From Begonia masoniana (lineage: Eukaryota > Streptophyta > Magnoliopsida > Cucurbitales > Begoniaceae): 64,000 nt of DNA. The stretch spans positions 53,008,466 to 53,072,465 of the forward strand of contig CM039503.1 of the NCBI GenBank assembly GCA_022432975.1, read 5' to 3'. This document shows, in pieces, positions 35,006 through 47,107 of the stretch. Within the stretch, counting starts at the first letter, position 1. Every line of letters starts with the position of its first letter. The position numbers were made by a program, and so were the translations under genes. The notes beneath the pieces were generated by a model. That model had not been told where the DNA came from. It worked only from the letters and a program-made list of their open reading frames with translations, and did not search any database.

Positions 35006-36848
35006 TCAAAAGCTTGAAACTTGACTAAGGTTAAAGAAGAGACCAGACGGTCCGGCTGCACTAACCAAAGCCAATCTCAAGCCAATCTCACGACATTTTC
35101 AGCTCCCTGAGCAGCTGTCATGACCCCAGTTCCACGAGTGATATCGGTTTTGGCGTAGCCGGGGGAGACACAATTCACAAGCATGTTCGGATATTTCTTG
35201 GCAATGATTCTGGTGTATGCATTCATGGCTGATTTTGAAAGTTTATATGCAGAAACATGAACAGGCCAACCATTTTCTTTCAAACAGCTTTGCTTGAAAT
35301 GTCTGAGAAACACCTTTATAACTTCGTCCACCCTCTCTTCCGTCAAGTTTTCCTCGTCATTAAGAACCCCTTTTGCCCACTCATTGGGAATATACTGAAA
35401 AAGACAAAAAAAAGTTCAGCTGTTTTCCAGAGCGGGTTTTGTTAATCTTTGCCTAAAGTTAGACTAGTTTTCAAATCTATAACAGGATGTTCCGTACCGA
35501 CAAATGTCCCAACATGGATGAAACATTAACGATTCTAGGAGACTTTGATAATTGGAGGAGGGGTGAAAGTGCTTCCACCATTCTTTGAGCTCCATAATAG
35601 TTTATCTGCAGGCATTCTTCTGCGAGTTCATAATTTTGGGAAGCTATTTCGCTCCAATCCACTTTGTCTTCACTTGGCTACACCGGAAAAGACAAACTCG
35701 ATCTCGAAATTTCGAAGAGTTGGATTAAGATTATGCAAATGGGAAGTTAAGGTACATAGATTGGCTATCATACCCAATCGCCAGCAGCTTCAGATGCTCT
35801 CACGATAGCGTCCCCATTGTAAATAATTCCACCAATGCCAGCATTGTTCACCTAAGTGAGAATGTGTTGAGGAGGAAGAAGAACACAAGAACGTAGAGGA
35901 AATTTCAAGGGTATTTCTCATATAAAAACATATTCATGTTTGTAGCTGATAAAAGAATCTATTCCCAAGTGTTCACGAATGAATCGTGCACGTGTCTTAA
36001 TATAATTGACCTTGTAAGTAAATGATGACATGATAAATGTGAGTGCCGTGGCCGTGTCGTCTGCTAAAAGCAAGTTCAGGATAATACAATCCTGAGGGGT
36101 TAGTGTGTATGAAGTCAAGAGTGTGATCGTGCTGTGGTTTCATGAGAAATAACTCGATGATAAATAACTAACGAACATTACATGGTTGTGTCAACATACT
36201 TCACTCTCATGTATGATCAGAGAGCATATATTATACGATGATTGATGGTGATGATATGCTAGATTATTTAGACATGCATTCTTCATACTTGAATGTAGTA
36301 GAGAGGTCATTGAAGTGGATTATGACTTAGTCAACTAAACAATTTCACTTTGAAGCATTACATTAATCGGTCGAAAATTAGTTATTACAAGGTTCTATGA
36401 GAGCCTACGGGTAGCTAGGACGTTTATGTTTCACATCTATTGTTTATGGAGTTGGAAATATGAAAAAATAAAGAATAAAGATGGGAGTGATACCAAAATA
36501 TCAAGTTTGCCAAACTGGGTCCTGACGAATTCAGCCAAAGAAGCAACGCTGGCAGGATCAGCAACGTCAAGCTGATGAAACAAGACATTATCGGAGATCC
36601 CATCCTGTTGCAGCAGGAGCTCAACAGCTTGACGGCCCCTCTCTTCGTCTCTCGCAGTTAGAACTACAGTCACTCCCTTTCCTGCCAATTGCCTGCATAT
36701 TTCGAAGCCGATGCCTTTGTTTGCTCCTGTAACGACTGCGAACCTGCCAGAGAGAGATGATTGAATAATAAGACAGATGGTAGATAAAGCAGAAGATAAG
36801 CAAAACATGGCACCTCTTGGTAAGAAGAAAAGTTGATGAATCTGCCAT
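35006..36848 (-). pseudogene. SDR copy I (partner of C), C-terminal frameshift
   Basis: Exons 36814-36848, 36494-36743, 35774-35851, 35498-35677 and exon 5 from 35394. An exact 11-bp tandem duplication (agccaatctca, about 35070-35091) shifts the frame near the end. Translation stops at 35077, after AENVVRLA, and the final 20 residues are lost; the ancestral stop is at 35006-35008. All catalytic motifs precede the break ([24 protein letters not shown]). The lost end forms part of the substrate side in SDR folds, so activity is doubtful but not excluded. Confidence 0.82.
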
Positions 36849-37370
36849 AGCCAGCGGGATGGTAGGATGGCAATGAGAGGCAAGTGAAGATTTGGGCACA
36901 AAATTCTTGATTTATTCCAAGAGAATTTTCTTCGTTTTGGGTTGCAAAGTAAAGTTGGATCTCCTCTTTTTTGGTTTTAATCTGGATTTTTTCTGTATTA
37001 TGTTTTAATGATAATAAACTTATTTCTCGCTGGGTGTGGTTTGGTGCTTCCGAGTGGGTTCAAGCTGGACAAGATTATTTCAGAGCTCACGGGTACGAAA
37101 GGGTCCACATGGATGGACTTTTCCTACCGAAATGGTTCAAAATTGCTCGAAAGCCGAAGAATATATGACAACTACAGACTTCGTGACTAGTCTTAATTTC
37201 AATTTAGATATATGACAACTATTCTTTTCATCTTCAATTAAAAATCCGGTTTTTCCAATTATCAAATAGAAAATATATAAGATATTTAAATTTAATATTC
37301 TATTTTTGAAAATTAAAACTTAAAAAAATTATTTATTGAGTACATAGATTGTTCTTTTTATATTTACTTA
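36849..37370. other. Upstream spacer of copy I
   Basis: Near-identical to 8934-9456, with the ORF-like segment at 37024-37166. No gene. Confidence 0.4.
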
Positions 37371-37703
37371 CAGGGGTGAGCAGGACCGGACCGGGTCTCG
37401 AGAACCGGACCGACGGGTTCGGTCTCAAATTATTGGACCACGGTCCGGTCCTCAGTCCAAATGCTAAAATCTCATTGTCCTCGGTCTGGTCTTCGGTCCT
37501 TAGCTCGAAATCCCGAAAATACCGAACCGAACAGAGGTTTAAAAAAAAAATCTCAATTTGTTTTTTGCTGAACGGTTCAGCCGACTGAAACGTTCAATTC
37601 AATTTTGAATTGAACTCTGAACTTCAAAGTTCAGAATCTGAAAGTGAAAGTGAAGACTAAAGAAGTCTTGCTCCCGAGTCCCGAGCGTCGAGTGAGACCT
37701 GAA

Positions 37704-39182
37704 TGTAGGATCGGAATTGTCTAAGAGGGGGGTGAATTAGACTTTTTAATTTTAATTTCAGTTCAACCTAATTTCTCTCCTTGATTAAAACTTATAGATT
37801 TAACACAAGTAATCAAATAATGTAAAGAGAGAGTGAGAAAAATTTGACACCAGTATTTTTACGTGGTTCGGCCAAACTGCCTACGTCCACGCTCCAAGGC
37901 TCCCCCTTGAAGATTCCTTACTTCTCCTCAACGAGAAACTCTGATCGAACTTACGGGCTTCGATCTACAGCCTTACACAATCCTGGATTGAACTTTTCGC
38001 GGGCGTCAATCCACTGCCTTATACAGATTTGAGTTTGTAAAATATTAAGCTCACTCTACAACCTCACAAGATGAATCTCAAGTTAGGATTAAGAGATGTA
38101 GAGAAAAAATACAGAGAGTTAAACTTTCGCAGCTAGGGCTCAGAATTCAAATTTGGCAAAAGTTCTTTCTTCGTGCTCTGAGCTCGGCTTAAATACTCTG
38201 TATAATTTTTTTCTTCACAGAATTGAATGCTTCTATCTTCAAATGGAAAAATGTTACCGTTGGGAAGCATCCGTACTGAAGCAGCTATCCGTTGCTTCTG
38301 AAAATGTTGTTCGTCGTCGCCATTAAAGATCTGGAGTTAATGCTGAAAACGACGTCATTGTAGCTTCGCGGCTAACTTTGAATTCTGGCGGAAGTTCACC
38401 GGCAAATGAAGCTTGAAATGCCATCGGCAGATGTATCATAAACATTCATCGGCAGATGCGTCATAAACATTCATCGGCAGATGCGTCTTGAAAAGCTGCA
38501 GCAGTAAATTCCATCGGCAGGAGTCACGTTAACACGCCATCGGCAGATGCGTCTTGAAAAGCTGCAGTAGTAAATTCCATCGGCAGGAGTCACGTTAACA
38601 CGCCATCGGAAAGAGCAGTAAGTCCCTATCGGCAGATGCGACATATAAGTGCTTTGACACGTCATCGGCAGAGATCTTCAAAATGCTATCGGCAGATGAG
38701 TCTAAAGCGCTATCGGCAGGAGACTTTGAACACGTCATCGGTATGTGTTGCTTTTGAACAACTTTTCCTTTTTGTCGTTTAGCGATCGGCATGTGAATGC
38801 TTCAATTGCCATCTGTATATATATGCTTTGAAAAACACCATCGGCAAGAATGAAATGAAAACGACATCGGTATGTGGTGCATGAACGCGATCGGTATGAA
38901 CTGCATTAAACGACTTCGCCATTTGTCGTTTAATGTTCGGCAGGTGAAATTCCAAGTGTCATCGGCAGATGCAGCATTTAAAAACATAGTTTTACAGTAC
39001 AACCCTGAACACTTAATATGTTTCATTAGACAACTAAAATACCCTTTTCAAGGGTATTTCCAATAGATTTAACTTAAAAGCATTTAATTATTCTCAATTA
39101 ATAAACATAATCAAATTGTACACTAAGTATACAAATACATAATCAAAAACAAATCATGACTTAAACACTCTATAAGTCAACA
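37704..39182 (-). repeat. 3' LTR of the Sirevirus, 1479 bp
   Basis: On the minus strand it starts TGTTGACTTATAG and ends CCGATCCTACA (TG...CA). It directly follows a GGGGGAGAT tract. Between 38420 and 38960 the motif catcggcagatg and its variants recur more than ten times; one ~64-bp unit is duplicated in tandem (about 38490-38620). Confidence 0.75.
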
Positions 39183-39366
39183 ATCTCCCCCTTTTTGATT
39201 ATGACAATATAAATTTGATTACCTTTAATACTCCCCCATAATTCTAGCCGCTCCCCCATAGAATATGCATGTTATTCAATTAACCATTCAGAGCAATTCC
39301 AGAAACACAGAGTAAATCCAAAAATTCAATTCCAATCAAACTCAATCAAATAGTATTCTCCCCCAT
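39183..39366 (-). other. Cluster of polypurine tracts
   Basis: On the minus strand GGGGGAG occurs at 39185-39192, 39231-39238, 39251-39258 and 39357-39363, the last one reached by reverse transcription adjoining the LTR. Several such tracts upstream of the 3' LTR are described as a Sirevirus hallmark. Confidence 0.6.
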
Positions 39367-39475
39367 TGACATTATCAAAAACAATGCATTCAACATTAGA
39401 GTATGTATAGTAGACTAAAGAGAGTCATTGAAAGGAACAGCTAACAAAAAAATGTAGATAACTAAAAAAAAATCA

Positions 39476-41803
39476 CTATTTGAAGCGATCTAAGTGACGA
39501 TTCCAAAAAGCTCGCTGAACATAGGAGGGCACGTCACGGTGGGGATTGAAAAAGCCATCCACCAGAGCTTGAAGGAAAGCATGATCGCGTGGGAGAGGTG
39601 ACTGATAGACCACCATTGCCAGACAGGGAGCAGGAGGTGGAGAAGGCTCTCTGGGCATCACCATGTCAAAGCACGGAGGAGACTCGACAGAAGGATTAGA
39701 GCACACAGCCATACATGGTGGAGGAGAATCTCCCATTGGACTGGCTGGAGGAGAGGAAGATTCAGGTGCTGAGGAAAATGTAGGAGGAGTGAACTTGAGC
39801 TCAGCCTCATGAATATCTAGGGACGTGAAGCGCACATCTTCCATAACAGCAGGCCTGGTAAGAGGAAGAAACAAATCTTCATAGCAGGCCTCGGGAGCAT
39901 TAAATCCAGAATTGGATGGTTCGGGTTCAGGCTCAGGTTCAGGTGTCAAGGCGGCAATGGACAATTGAAGTTTCTCAAGTTCCTTGATAACCATTCGCCT
40001 ATCACCATCAATCTTTGTAGTCAACAGGCCAAGACCTGTATCCAGAGCAAAACCCATGGATTGATGATTCTGATCAATTTTATTTTGCATGGTTGCGAGG
40101 GCAAGGCCAAGGTTGGTAATTGAGGCTTGCATCCCATTGTACTGAGCCTCGGTTAAGGAAAATCTCCTGTGATATGTTATGGGAGTTGCAGGAGTGGCAG
40201 GAGTATTGGATACCAGGGGTTGGACTGGCAGAGCTAGTGGAGCAGATTGGACAGGTGATGGAGGGAGCACCTCTTGCTGATCGGGAGATGGATGAGGTGA
40301 AGGTTCATGAATTGGAGATGGAGGAGCTGACGGTTCATGGAGTGGAAAGGTAGGAGCTGAAGGTTCATGGAGTGGAGAGATAGGAGCTGTAGGTTCATGT
40401 AGTGGAGAAGCAGAAACTGGAGGAGCTGTAGGGGGTAAGGAAAGTGTAGGTGGAGAGGAAGGTGGAGGAACTTGAGATGGTAGAGCTGAAGGACCATGGG
40501 TGAAAATTGAAGATATGGCTCGAATAACCGGAGAGATGGAGGGATAAACAGGTTGAGAGGGCAGCAGGAGAGAAGGAGAAGGTGAGTGAGGTGGTGATTG
40601 AGGAAGTTCTAGGATGGAAGGAGATTGAGGGGGGTTAGGCTCATGGATAGGTGAAGAAGGACGGCCTGAACTAGGAAGAGGCACAGATGAAGAAACAGAG
40701 GTGGCCTCCGAGAGAGAAGCTGTAGAGGAAGAAGCATGCTTGTGCCTACGCTTCAGAGGAGGAGGTTCTAAGCTAGACTCCCTAGAATGAGAAGGGGAAA
40801 TGGCACAGTCAGGAAGACCTGAAACACCTCCTTCTTCAGCAGATTCCTCTGGCAGAATAAGTTTCCTCTTACCACGCCTGATAGGAACTGCCTTAGTAGC
40901 CTTTTGCTTCGGCTTGTTCAGGGTGGGCTCTCCCCTTTTGACTAAATTAATTCCCATCTTGCTGAGAGTGATTTGGGAATAAAAATTTCCGTCCTTAAGT
41001 ACCACAGGTTCAATCTCCTCAGGAAAAACAATTTCAAGCTTGACAAATAACCGCATGAGAAGCAAATTATACGGTAAGGAAGTAACCCTGGAGGAAACAG
41101 CAAGAATCATCCTTCGAACAACTATGTAGCCAATGTTGAAGGGTGTCTTGAAATAGAGTGCAAACAGAACAAATAGTTCCATTGCGCTCACCTCGTCATA
41201 ATGTCCACCCTTGGGAACAATATTGAAATCTATCATGTGACGAAGTAATTTGGCTCTAGGGGTCAGATGTTTGCCTTTTAATTGATCATAGGTTTGGTTG
41301 GGGTCCAAGGCAATTTCTCTAAGAAACTGATGTCCATCAGACGTACCAAAGACAGGTGGCTCAGGCCCTGTCACATACTTGTAAGGGTAGTTGTCCAAAT
41401 GAGGAGCACCCAGAAGGGCATGGATGGACTGAGGAGTGATCTTAATGTGTTTGTTGTAAACATAACTCGAAATGGAAGAGTAATCAGAGGCAAAGCTAAG
41501 GTTCGCATAAAACATCTTAATTGCTTCCGGGTAGTAGAAAGATTCGGTTTCAAAGAGACCTATTAACCCCAGATCCGTCAAGGGTTCAATAATGTCCAAT
41601 CCAGCTAGCTTTTCAAAGAAAATACCTTTACTAAGAATCAACGATCTGAACTGATAATCATTGAGGTACTTTACCTCAGTAGCTTGAGAGACGAAGTAGA
41701 AAGATGGCCACTCTGTTCCACGAGGAATCTCTCGAGCATAAACATTGACCTTCTTCTTTGCTGGTTTGGAAACGGCGCGAGATGATTGACCTTGAGATTC
41801 CAT
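39476..41803 (-). CDS. Sirevirus envelope-like / plant-transposon-domain protein, 775 residues
   Basis: An uninterrupted minus-strand frame starting at the ATG at 41801-41803. Residues about 30-290 form a globular domain with FYANLSF, ITPQSIHALLG and SRVTSLPYNLLLMRLF signatures, the type annotated as a putative plant transposon protein. Residues about 300-560 are rich in Pro and Ser, with repeats of HEPSAP type. A Glu/Pro-rich C-terminal part follows. It lies between the end of pol and the polypurine tracts, where Sireviruses carry the envelope-like gene. A clear signal peptide or membrane anchor is not obvious to me, and the role in plants is unproven. A protein with the same domain is encoded in the Mutator element at 50896-52542. 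Confidence 0.7.
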   Translation of the reverse strand: MESQGQSSRAVSKPAKKKVNVYAREIPRGTEWPSFYFVSQATEVKYLNDYQFRSLILSKGIFFEKLAGLDIIEPLTDLGLIGLFETESFYYPEAIKMFYANLSFASDYSSISSYVYNKHIKITPQSIHALLGAPHLDNYPYKYVTGPEPPVFGTSDGHQFLREIALDPNQTYDQLKGKHLTPRAKLLRHMIDFNIVPKGGHYDEVSAMELFVLFALYFKTPFNIGYIVVRRMILAVSSRVTSLPYNLLLMRLFVKLEIVFPEEIEPVVLKDGNFYSQITLSKMGINLVKRGEPTLNKPKQKATKAVPIRRGKRKLILPEESAEEGGVSGLPDCAISPSHSRESSLEPPPLKRRHKHASSSTASLSEATSVSSSVPLPSSGRPSSPIHEPNPPQSPSILELPQSPPHSPSPSLLLPSQPVYPSISPVIRAISSIFTHGPSALPSQVPPPSSPPTLSLPPTAPPVSASPLHEPTAPISPLHEPSAPTFPLHEPSAPPSPIHEPSPHPSPDQQEVLPPSPVQSAPLALPVQPLVSNTPATPATPITYHRRFSLTEAQYNGMQASITNLGLALATMQNKIDQNHQSMGFALDTGLGLLTTKIDGDRRMVIKELEKLQLSIAALTPEPEPEPEPSNSGFNAPEACYEDLFLPLTRPAVMEDVRFTSLDIHEAELKFTPPTFSSAPESSSPPASPMGDSPPPCMAVCSNPSVESPPCFDMVMPREPSPPPAPCLAMVVYQSPLPRDHAFLQALVDGFFNPHRDVPSYVQRAFWNRHLDRFK

Positions 41804-42139
41804 TTCTAGAAGAGGATTCGACAGAGAAGATTTGGTAGGGCAGGGGTTTACAGAAAGAGCGCGAAAAGTGAAGTGTATCGGCGAAGAAGAATGAATTTAA
41901 AAGAAATAACTCATCGCCTTACGAAGAAGACATACGTGTCGGCAGATTAAGAAAAAAAATAATTTTCCGATGGATTACACGTGTCGGCAGAAATAAGAAA
42001 AACATCTTCCGATGCCTTCCTATAGATATGCATCTTCCGATGCCTATTGAAAAACATAGCATCTGCCGATGCCAACACAGAAGAGAAAAACACTCCAATA
42101 TTTAGAAATTTTTCGACAAAGAAATAATCTTAGTTTTTC

Positions 42140-42291
42140 TCAACCCGAATGAGACCTAGCCTTATCCTAATATTATTGAAAGTCTTTTCATCTAAAGGCT
42201 TGGTGAAGATGTCTGCAAGTTAAGTTGATCTACGGAATTAACAAACTCTAAAATGATTTCTCCTTTTTGAACATGATCTCTAATGAAATGA
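42140..42291 (-). pseudogene. End of copia pol (RNase H), truncated
   Basis: The minus strand reads RYHFIRDHVQKG and then, after a frameshift near 42222, the ADIFTKPL signature that closes plant copia polyproteins. All upstream pol is absent. Fused to hAT sequence at 42291. Confidence 0.8.
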
Positions 42292-42814
42292 TATCTGAAC
42301 TCTCGACTTTCGAGCGACTTCCATCCCCAGCGACTAGTGACGCGTCCTGTTCCCGACTCCCGTGGTGATCGAGTCTTCCAACGACGCAAAGGTTCAGTCT
42401 GATGCAAAGGCTGAAGCAGAGGTCGTCGACTGTCGAGTGCAAGGACAACAGAGCACAGGGCGACGACGAGGAGTGTGATGGCGACATAGAGGAAGCTGAG
42501 TCCGTCGACTGTCGAGCGCAAGAGCGACAGAGCAGAGGGCGACGATGACGAGCGTGATGGCAAGAGAGAGGAAGCATAGGTCGTCGACTAGCATAAGGGC
42601 AACGACGACGAGAGTGATGGCTACAGCGAGGACGACGCAGACACGATTTTCGCGGGTTTGATTTGCATGAGTTTGAATTCACCAATTTGAGAGGCAAGAA
42701 AATCTAGGGAATGAGAAGGAGAAGAAGAAAGGATGAGAGAAACCTGGACCGGACAAAAATATTCGGTCCAGTCCCTATCTTCGGGAAAAAAATCCCGAAG
42801 GCACGGTTCGGTTA

Positions 42815-43079
42815 GTAAATGAGAGCCTTGCAAATGTTATATTTATTTTCTACTTCTATTCTTTAATTTTACTTGGTGTCACTCGTTAACGGACGTAATA
42901 AAAAAGATAAATTATAAACAATTAAAATAATATATTAATACACTTGTTAATATAAACACGAAATAAAATTAAGCTATAGAATTAGAGGATAATCATAACA
43001 TTACTCGATAATTATATACTACCCTTAAAACTAGCTTCGCAAAACATATACTAATTAACAACACAACCAATTCAACAAA
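42815..43079. other. Spacer downstream of copy J, left of an LTR insertion
   Basis: Matches 10390-10655 of block 1, the 3' flank of copy D. The 5-bp target acaaa (43075-43079) adjoins the LTR. Confidence 0.5.
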
Positions 43080-44900
43080 TGTAATACCCGGTTTTACGGG
43101 ATATTAATATTATATTATATGATGGTATTTTTGTAAATATATCAAATCAAGTTCGTTTTGCGAAAAGAAAGCGTCATTAGAATCCTAATTATTAATAGGA
43201 ATTTTAAGAAAATTATGAGAATTTTCGGAGTAGTAATGCTTAATTCCGAATAATTACGTTTCTCGTAATATAAAGAACGTTTTAGTAAAAATAGTAAACG
43301 AAGTCCGATTTGCGAGCGGACAGTTTTAATAGAACCCAAATAATAAGTTGGACTTATTGGTGGAATAAGGAGATTTGGAGAAACCGAATAGTTAGCCAAT
43401 TAATGAAACGAAGGACGAAACAAATAGAAAATCAAAGGAAGGGCAAAACGGTAATTTGCCAAACCAAATTATAAAATAACCTAAATCTTTTTCTTCTTCT
43501 TCTTCATTTCTCCTCTGCCGCGTGAAAAACCAGAGAGCGAAGCTCTCTTCCATTCGACGATCTCTTCCATTCCGACCTCCAATTTGTTCTCCGTTCTTCA
43601 CGTTTTCTCCTCCAATCGACGCCCTAGGTATGAATCTATGATTCTAGAGCGTTAGTTTTCAATTTTCGGGCCGATTTAACGTTAGGGTTTAGGTTAAAAA
43701 TGCGATTTCGGGTTTAAAAATCAATAGGTTATCGTAGTTTATGAACGTATAGAACTTATTGAGCGTTATTGGACGAAACTAGATTAATTTGCGGAAAATG
43801 TTAAAATTCGAGAAATTTCGAGATTTAGGGAAAACTCGTAATTTGAGATTTGAGTTGCCGAGCGTGTATTGCTCGATGAAATAGCTCAATGAATTAGATT
43901 AAAGCTTTAGAAAATTTTTTTAGTTAAGGTTTCGTTAAATTTGGACGTTTAGTAGCTTAAACTTGTTTTAATGACAAATGTTGTGTTTTGCCTCAGGCGA
44001 ACGACTCTCGTGGACAGAGCTCGAATTTCAGCGCGCTCAAGGTAAGTTCTCGTGACTTACTCTGGCCGATTGGCCTACACCGTAATCGATGTCGCGTCGA
44101 GGATCTTAGAGTATTGTTTGTTTAAATTGCTTTGGTTGGGTAGCTAGGTTAATCGTTTATTAGGTTATGTTTTTATTCGTCTTGATGGTATGCACGTTGG
44201 TTGTTTATTTTATGCTTATAACTGTTCATGCATCACGTATTTTAACTAAGCATGAAAATGAATTTCTGCACGATGTTTTCAGAAAACCGATGTGGCCCGA
44301 AAGGGGGCTATCGATCTATTGTGTGGACTGATTAAGGGTCTGACCAATACCACATCTCATGTAATGTAATAAAATACGTAATATGTTATCCGGTTACGCG
44401 AGGTGGGGCTCAGGCATGGCTGTACGTGTTGTAAGCGTGTACCCCCCTCCTTTAACTGGAAAGAGTAGTCCGACCACTGGATGGGCTCTCTCTGGTTAGG
44501 GGGATGAGATCTCGGTGATATTATGTCTGCCACAATCTGTATGTTATGCATGATTTCTGAACTCCATATGCACTGCACGCATCTGCATTTACGTAGAATT
44601 TACCGAGCCTTTAGCTCATAGTGTGTCTGTATGGTGTAGGTGACGTTTTAGGTGACATTGAGTCAGGTGAGGATGACGTTCCTCCTTCTGATGTATGATG
44701 CAGTTGATGGAGAATGGCCCGTGGGAGTGTGCTGAGCAGTCTGTTCGTTTTGACCCGTGGGGATGTATGTACGTGTTTTGAGAGTACTGGGTTATTTTTG
44801 GACAAAATATGTGTAAAGTAGAACATATTATGATGTTTGGATCAGGCTAGATGTTAGGTTCATGTTTTGATGTTTTAAACGATTTGAAAACCTGTTTTAT

Positions 44901-46338
44901 TGTTGCGAAAAATCGTGATACGCAAGTGCACGTGTCGCAAAAGTAATAAAGTGTGTATAAGTACGAGTATCGATCCCACGAGGAATAATTATGTTAAATA
45001 TTGAATATCTAATTTTTAGTTTAATTTGAAAAGAAATAATAATTGGCTTTTGGATTTTAAACTAAAGTAATTCAAATAAAAATCAAATAACAATTTAAAT
45101 AAAAGATTTGAATGTAAAAGAGTAAGATTATATGATGAGAAAATCCAGGGTTCCGATTTCACTTAACTAATCCTATTTATTAAACCTAATTCAAGTAATC
45201 AATTCCTATTCCTTTGTGTTGATGGCAATTTCACGAAAATATTCATCAATCTCTCTCGAGCAAAGACAAACTTATTCAATTAACGAATTATCACCTCTCG
45301 GTCTCTAATCCTGAGAATTAATTGAATACATTAAGAACAAGAAATTATATTACCACTCAAACGCCCTAACTATCTCTAGCATAGGATCCTTTTTAAGGCA
45401 ATTTATTCAGTGCACGATTAAATTCTCCGCTCTCGCATCCCGTATTAACCCTAATATTCTTAGTTTTGGTGATCAAACAAACCTAAGTATTACGTTCAGA
45501 ATAAATTACTCAACACAGAAAAAGAACAGAAAATTAAATACTTGAATTAAAAAAAAATAAATAATCATAGCAAAGTTACGTCGAAACCCTAGAACTGGAA
45601 TTTTAGTTCATGCTAAAAGATAAATAAACAATAATAATGATAAAGAGTTGCATGATGAAACAGTGGAAGTAAAAAGAAAATAAAACTATTATGAAAATAG
45701 CCTGATCGCCCCTCCTTGCCGAAAATCAACTCGGTGTTGCTCTCTGTCGCCGCCTCTTAATCTCCCCATTCTCCTCAGTCTTTAGGTCTGCTATCTTTTT
45801 ATTGTGATCTTTCAACTCGATCAGTGGTTGAGATTAATCTATCTTCAAGTGAACGGCTTGGATTAAAACAAATCACCTTTCCTTATTTGTTAATTTTGAT
45901 CAGCGATCGATCTCTGACAATTATGGAGATCAATCGCTGATATGTATGCCCTCAAAATTGCAAGCGATCAGTCGCTGAATGTCAATCGCTTCTTCTTACT
46001 TCTCTTCATGTTCGGCGATCGATCTCTGTCATGTATAGAGATCGATCGCTGCATCTCCTTTATTTGTGGGCATGAGTAGTGTAGCGATCGATCTCTGGCT
46101 TGCATGGAGATCGATCGCTCATTCTTTTGTTTGCCTTCCACTGGTTCTCATTTTCTTCTGCTTCTTCTTTTGTTTCTCCTTTAATTCAACAATTTCTTCT
46201 TTTCTTTCTGTTCCTATTGTTCAATAAAATTTGCTGCACACTCAAACAAATCGCATCAAATCCTTCTAGTCACTTGAGAAAAACTTATCAAATCAAGTAT
46301 AAAAAGTATAAATAAGTGTGTAAAATACACACTTATCA
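44901..46338. mobile_element. Nested solo LTR, 1.44 kb
   Basis: Starts TGTTGCGAAAAATCG and ends CACACTTATCA, flanked by tttat (44896-44900 and 46339-46343). It shares the gcaagtgcacgtgtcgc and atcgatcccacgagg signatures with 27127-28525. It carries its own hairpins (45903-46119). Confidence 0.8.
45903..46119. repeat. Hairpin array in the nested LTR
   Basis: Three inverted repeats of the type gcgatcgatctct, loop, agagatcgatcgc at about 45903-45939, 46015-46050 and 46083-46119. Stems are about 12-14 bp and loops about 9-11 nt. Confidence 0.8.
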
Positions 46339-46652
46339 TTTATAAACTGTGTTTTTATAATGTTTCATTGGAACTGCTTGGAATCTAAAACAAGAGGATT
46401 TTGTCAATTTTTAAACGTATCCATGCAGTTCGTTTTTATGAAAGTTTAACGGTGGGTTTAGATCGTTTAATTAGGGTGCAGGGATGGAAAGTAAGTTGGT
46501 GTTCTGCTATCTGGAATTTCGATTCTAGAGAGTATTTGTTAGAAAAAAAAAAAAAGAAGGAAGAAAAATGAAGAGGAAAGAATGAAGTAATGTGGATGGC
46601 GACTGATCGCTGTTATGAGGGGCGACCAATCGCCCCTCCATGCCTTGTGTTC

Positions 46653-46798
46653 GGCGACCGATCTCCTGCACTTTTGGAGATCGATCGCCCCTCACTTGGT
46701 TACACATTGGCGATCGATCTCCTGCAATTTTGGAGATCGATCGCCCCTCCCATTTAGCAACTCGGCGATCGATCTCCTGAATTTGGAGATCGATCGCC
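46653..46798. repeat. Hairpin array in the outer LTR
   Basis: Three inverted repeats ggcgatcgatctcc, AT-rich loop, ggagatcgatcgcc at about 46653-46690, 46709-46745 and 46764-46798. The first stem has one change (gaccgatc). The core is the same as in the nested LTR. Confidence 0.85.
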
Positions 46799-47107
46799 CC
46801 TCTCTGTTGGTCGCGGCTTTGACCATTCTGCCCTTCCCCTTTAATTGTTTTGTTTTAATTAATTTTAAGTATTTTATTAATTGTTTTAAATTGTTTAAGT
46901 TTATAAATGATTTTGTTTTAAATGGTTTAAAACGTAGACTTCAATTCCGATTCCGGTTTAAATTCCGCTTAGAGTTTATTTAAAGTATAAGAATAATAAT
47001 AAAAAAATTATGTACGGGAAAATGGGTACAGTATTAGGGACGCTACAACAAAGCAGGCGATAATTTCACAATACGAATATCAAGCATGTTTAAATCATCA
47101 TAACAAA

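Larger units (their letters stand above)
37704..42291 (-). mobile_element. Truncated Ty1/copia Sirevirus-like retrotransposon
   Basis: From right to left on the minus strand: the end of pol (RNase H tail, about 42140-42291), a spacer, an envelope-like ORF (39476-41803), a polypurine-tract cluster (39183-39366) and one LTR (37704-39182). The order pol, env-like ORF, multiple polypurine tracts, LTR is the layout of Sireviruses. The 5' LTR, gag and most of pol are missing. The flanks read acctgaa at the left and ctgaactc at the right, which fits a 5-bp duplication partly merged with the truncation point. Confidence 0.75.
37371..42814. mobile_element. hAT (partner of 9457-10374), interrupted by a Sirevirus, right end deleted
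   Basis: Left part 37371-37703 begins CAGGGGTGAGCAGG. The right part resumes at 42292 and runs to about 42814. Compared with block 1, the last ~65 bp, including the right inverted repeat and the flanking cttatactactcaact, are deleted, joining ttcggtt to agtaaatg. This copy can no longer be mobilised. Confidence 0.75.
43080..47047. mobile_element. Solo LTR, Ty3/gypsy chromovirus-like, with nested LTR
   Basis: Begins TGTAATACCCGG and ends GGGACGCTACA, flanked by acaaa on both sides (43075-43079, 47048-47052); block 1 (near 10652) shows the empty site. Without the nested element it is about 2.5 kb and has no internal coding region, so it is a solo LTR. TGTAATACCC starts are common in Tekay-type chromoviruses. 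A hairpin array lies at 46653-46798. Confidence 0.75.

Noticed and set aside
39476..41803. Host gene encoding a 775-residue Pro-rich protein
   Set aside because: It lies between a copia pol end and Sirevirus polypurine tracts on the same strand, so it is part of the retrotransposon.
37704..42291. Complete LTR retrotransposon with target duplication ctgaa
   Set aside because: Only one LTR and the end of pol are present; the right-hand ctgaa may owe two of its bases to the pol sequence at the truncation point.
46100..46983. Frames over the hairpin arrays
   Set aside because: They result from the repeated gcgatcgatctc motif and lie in non-coding LTRs.
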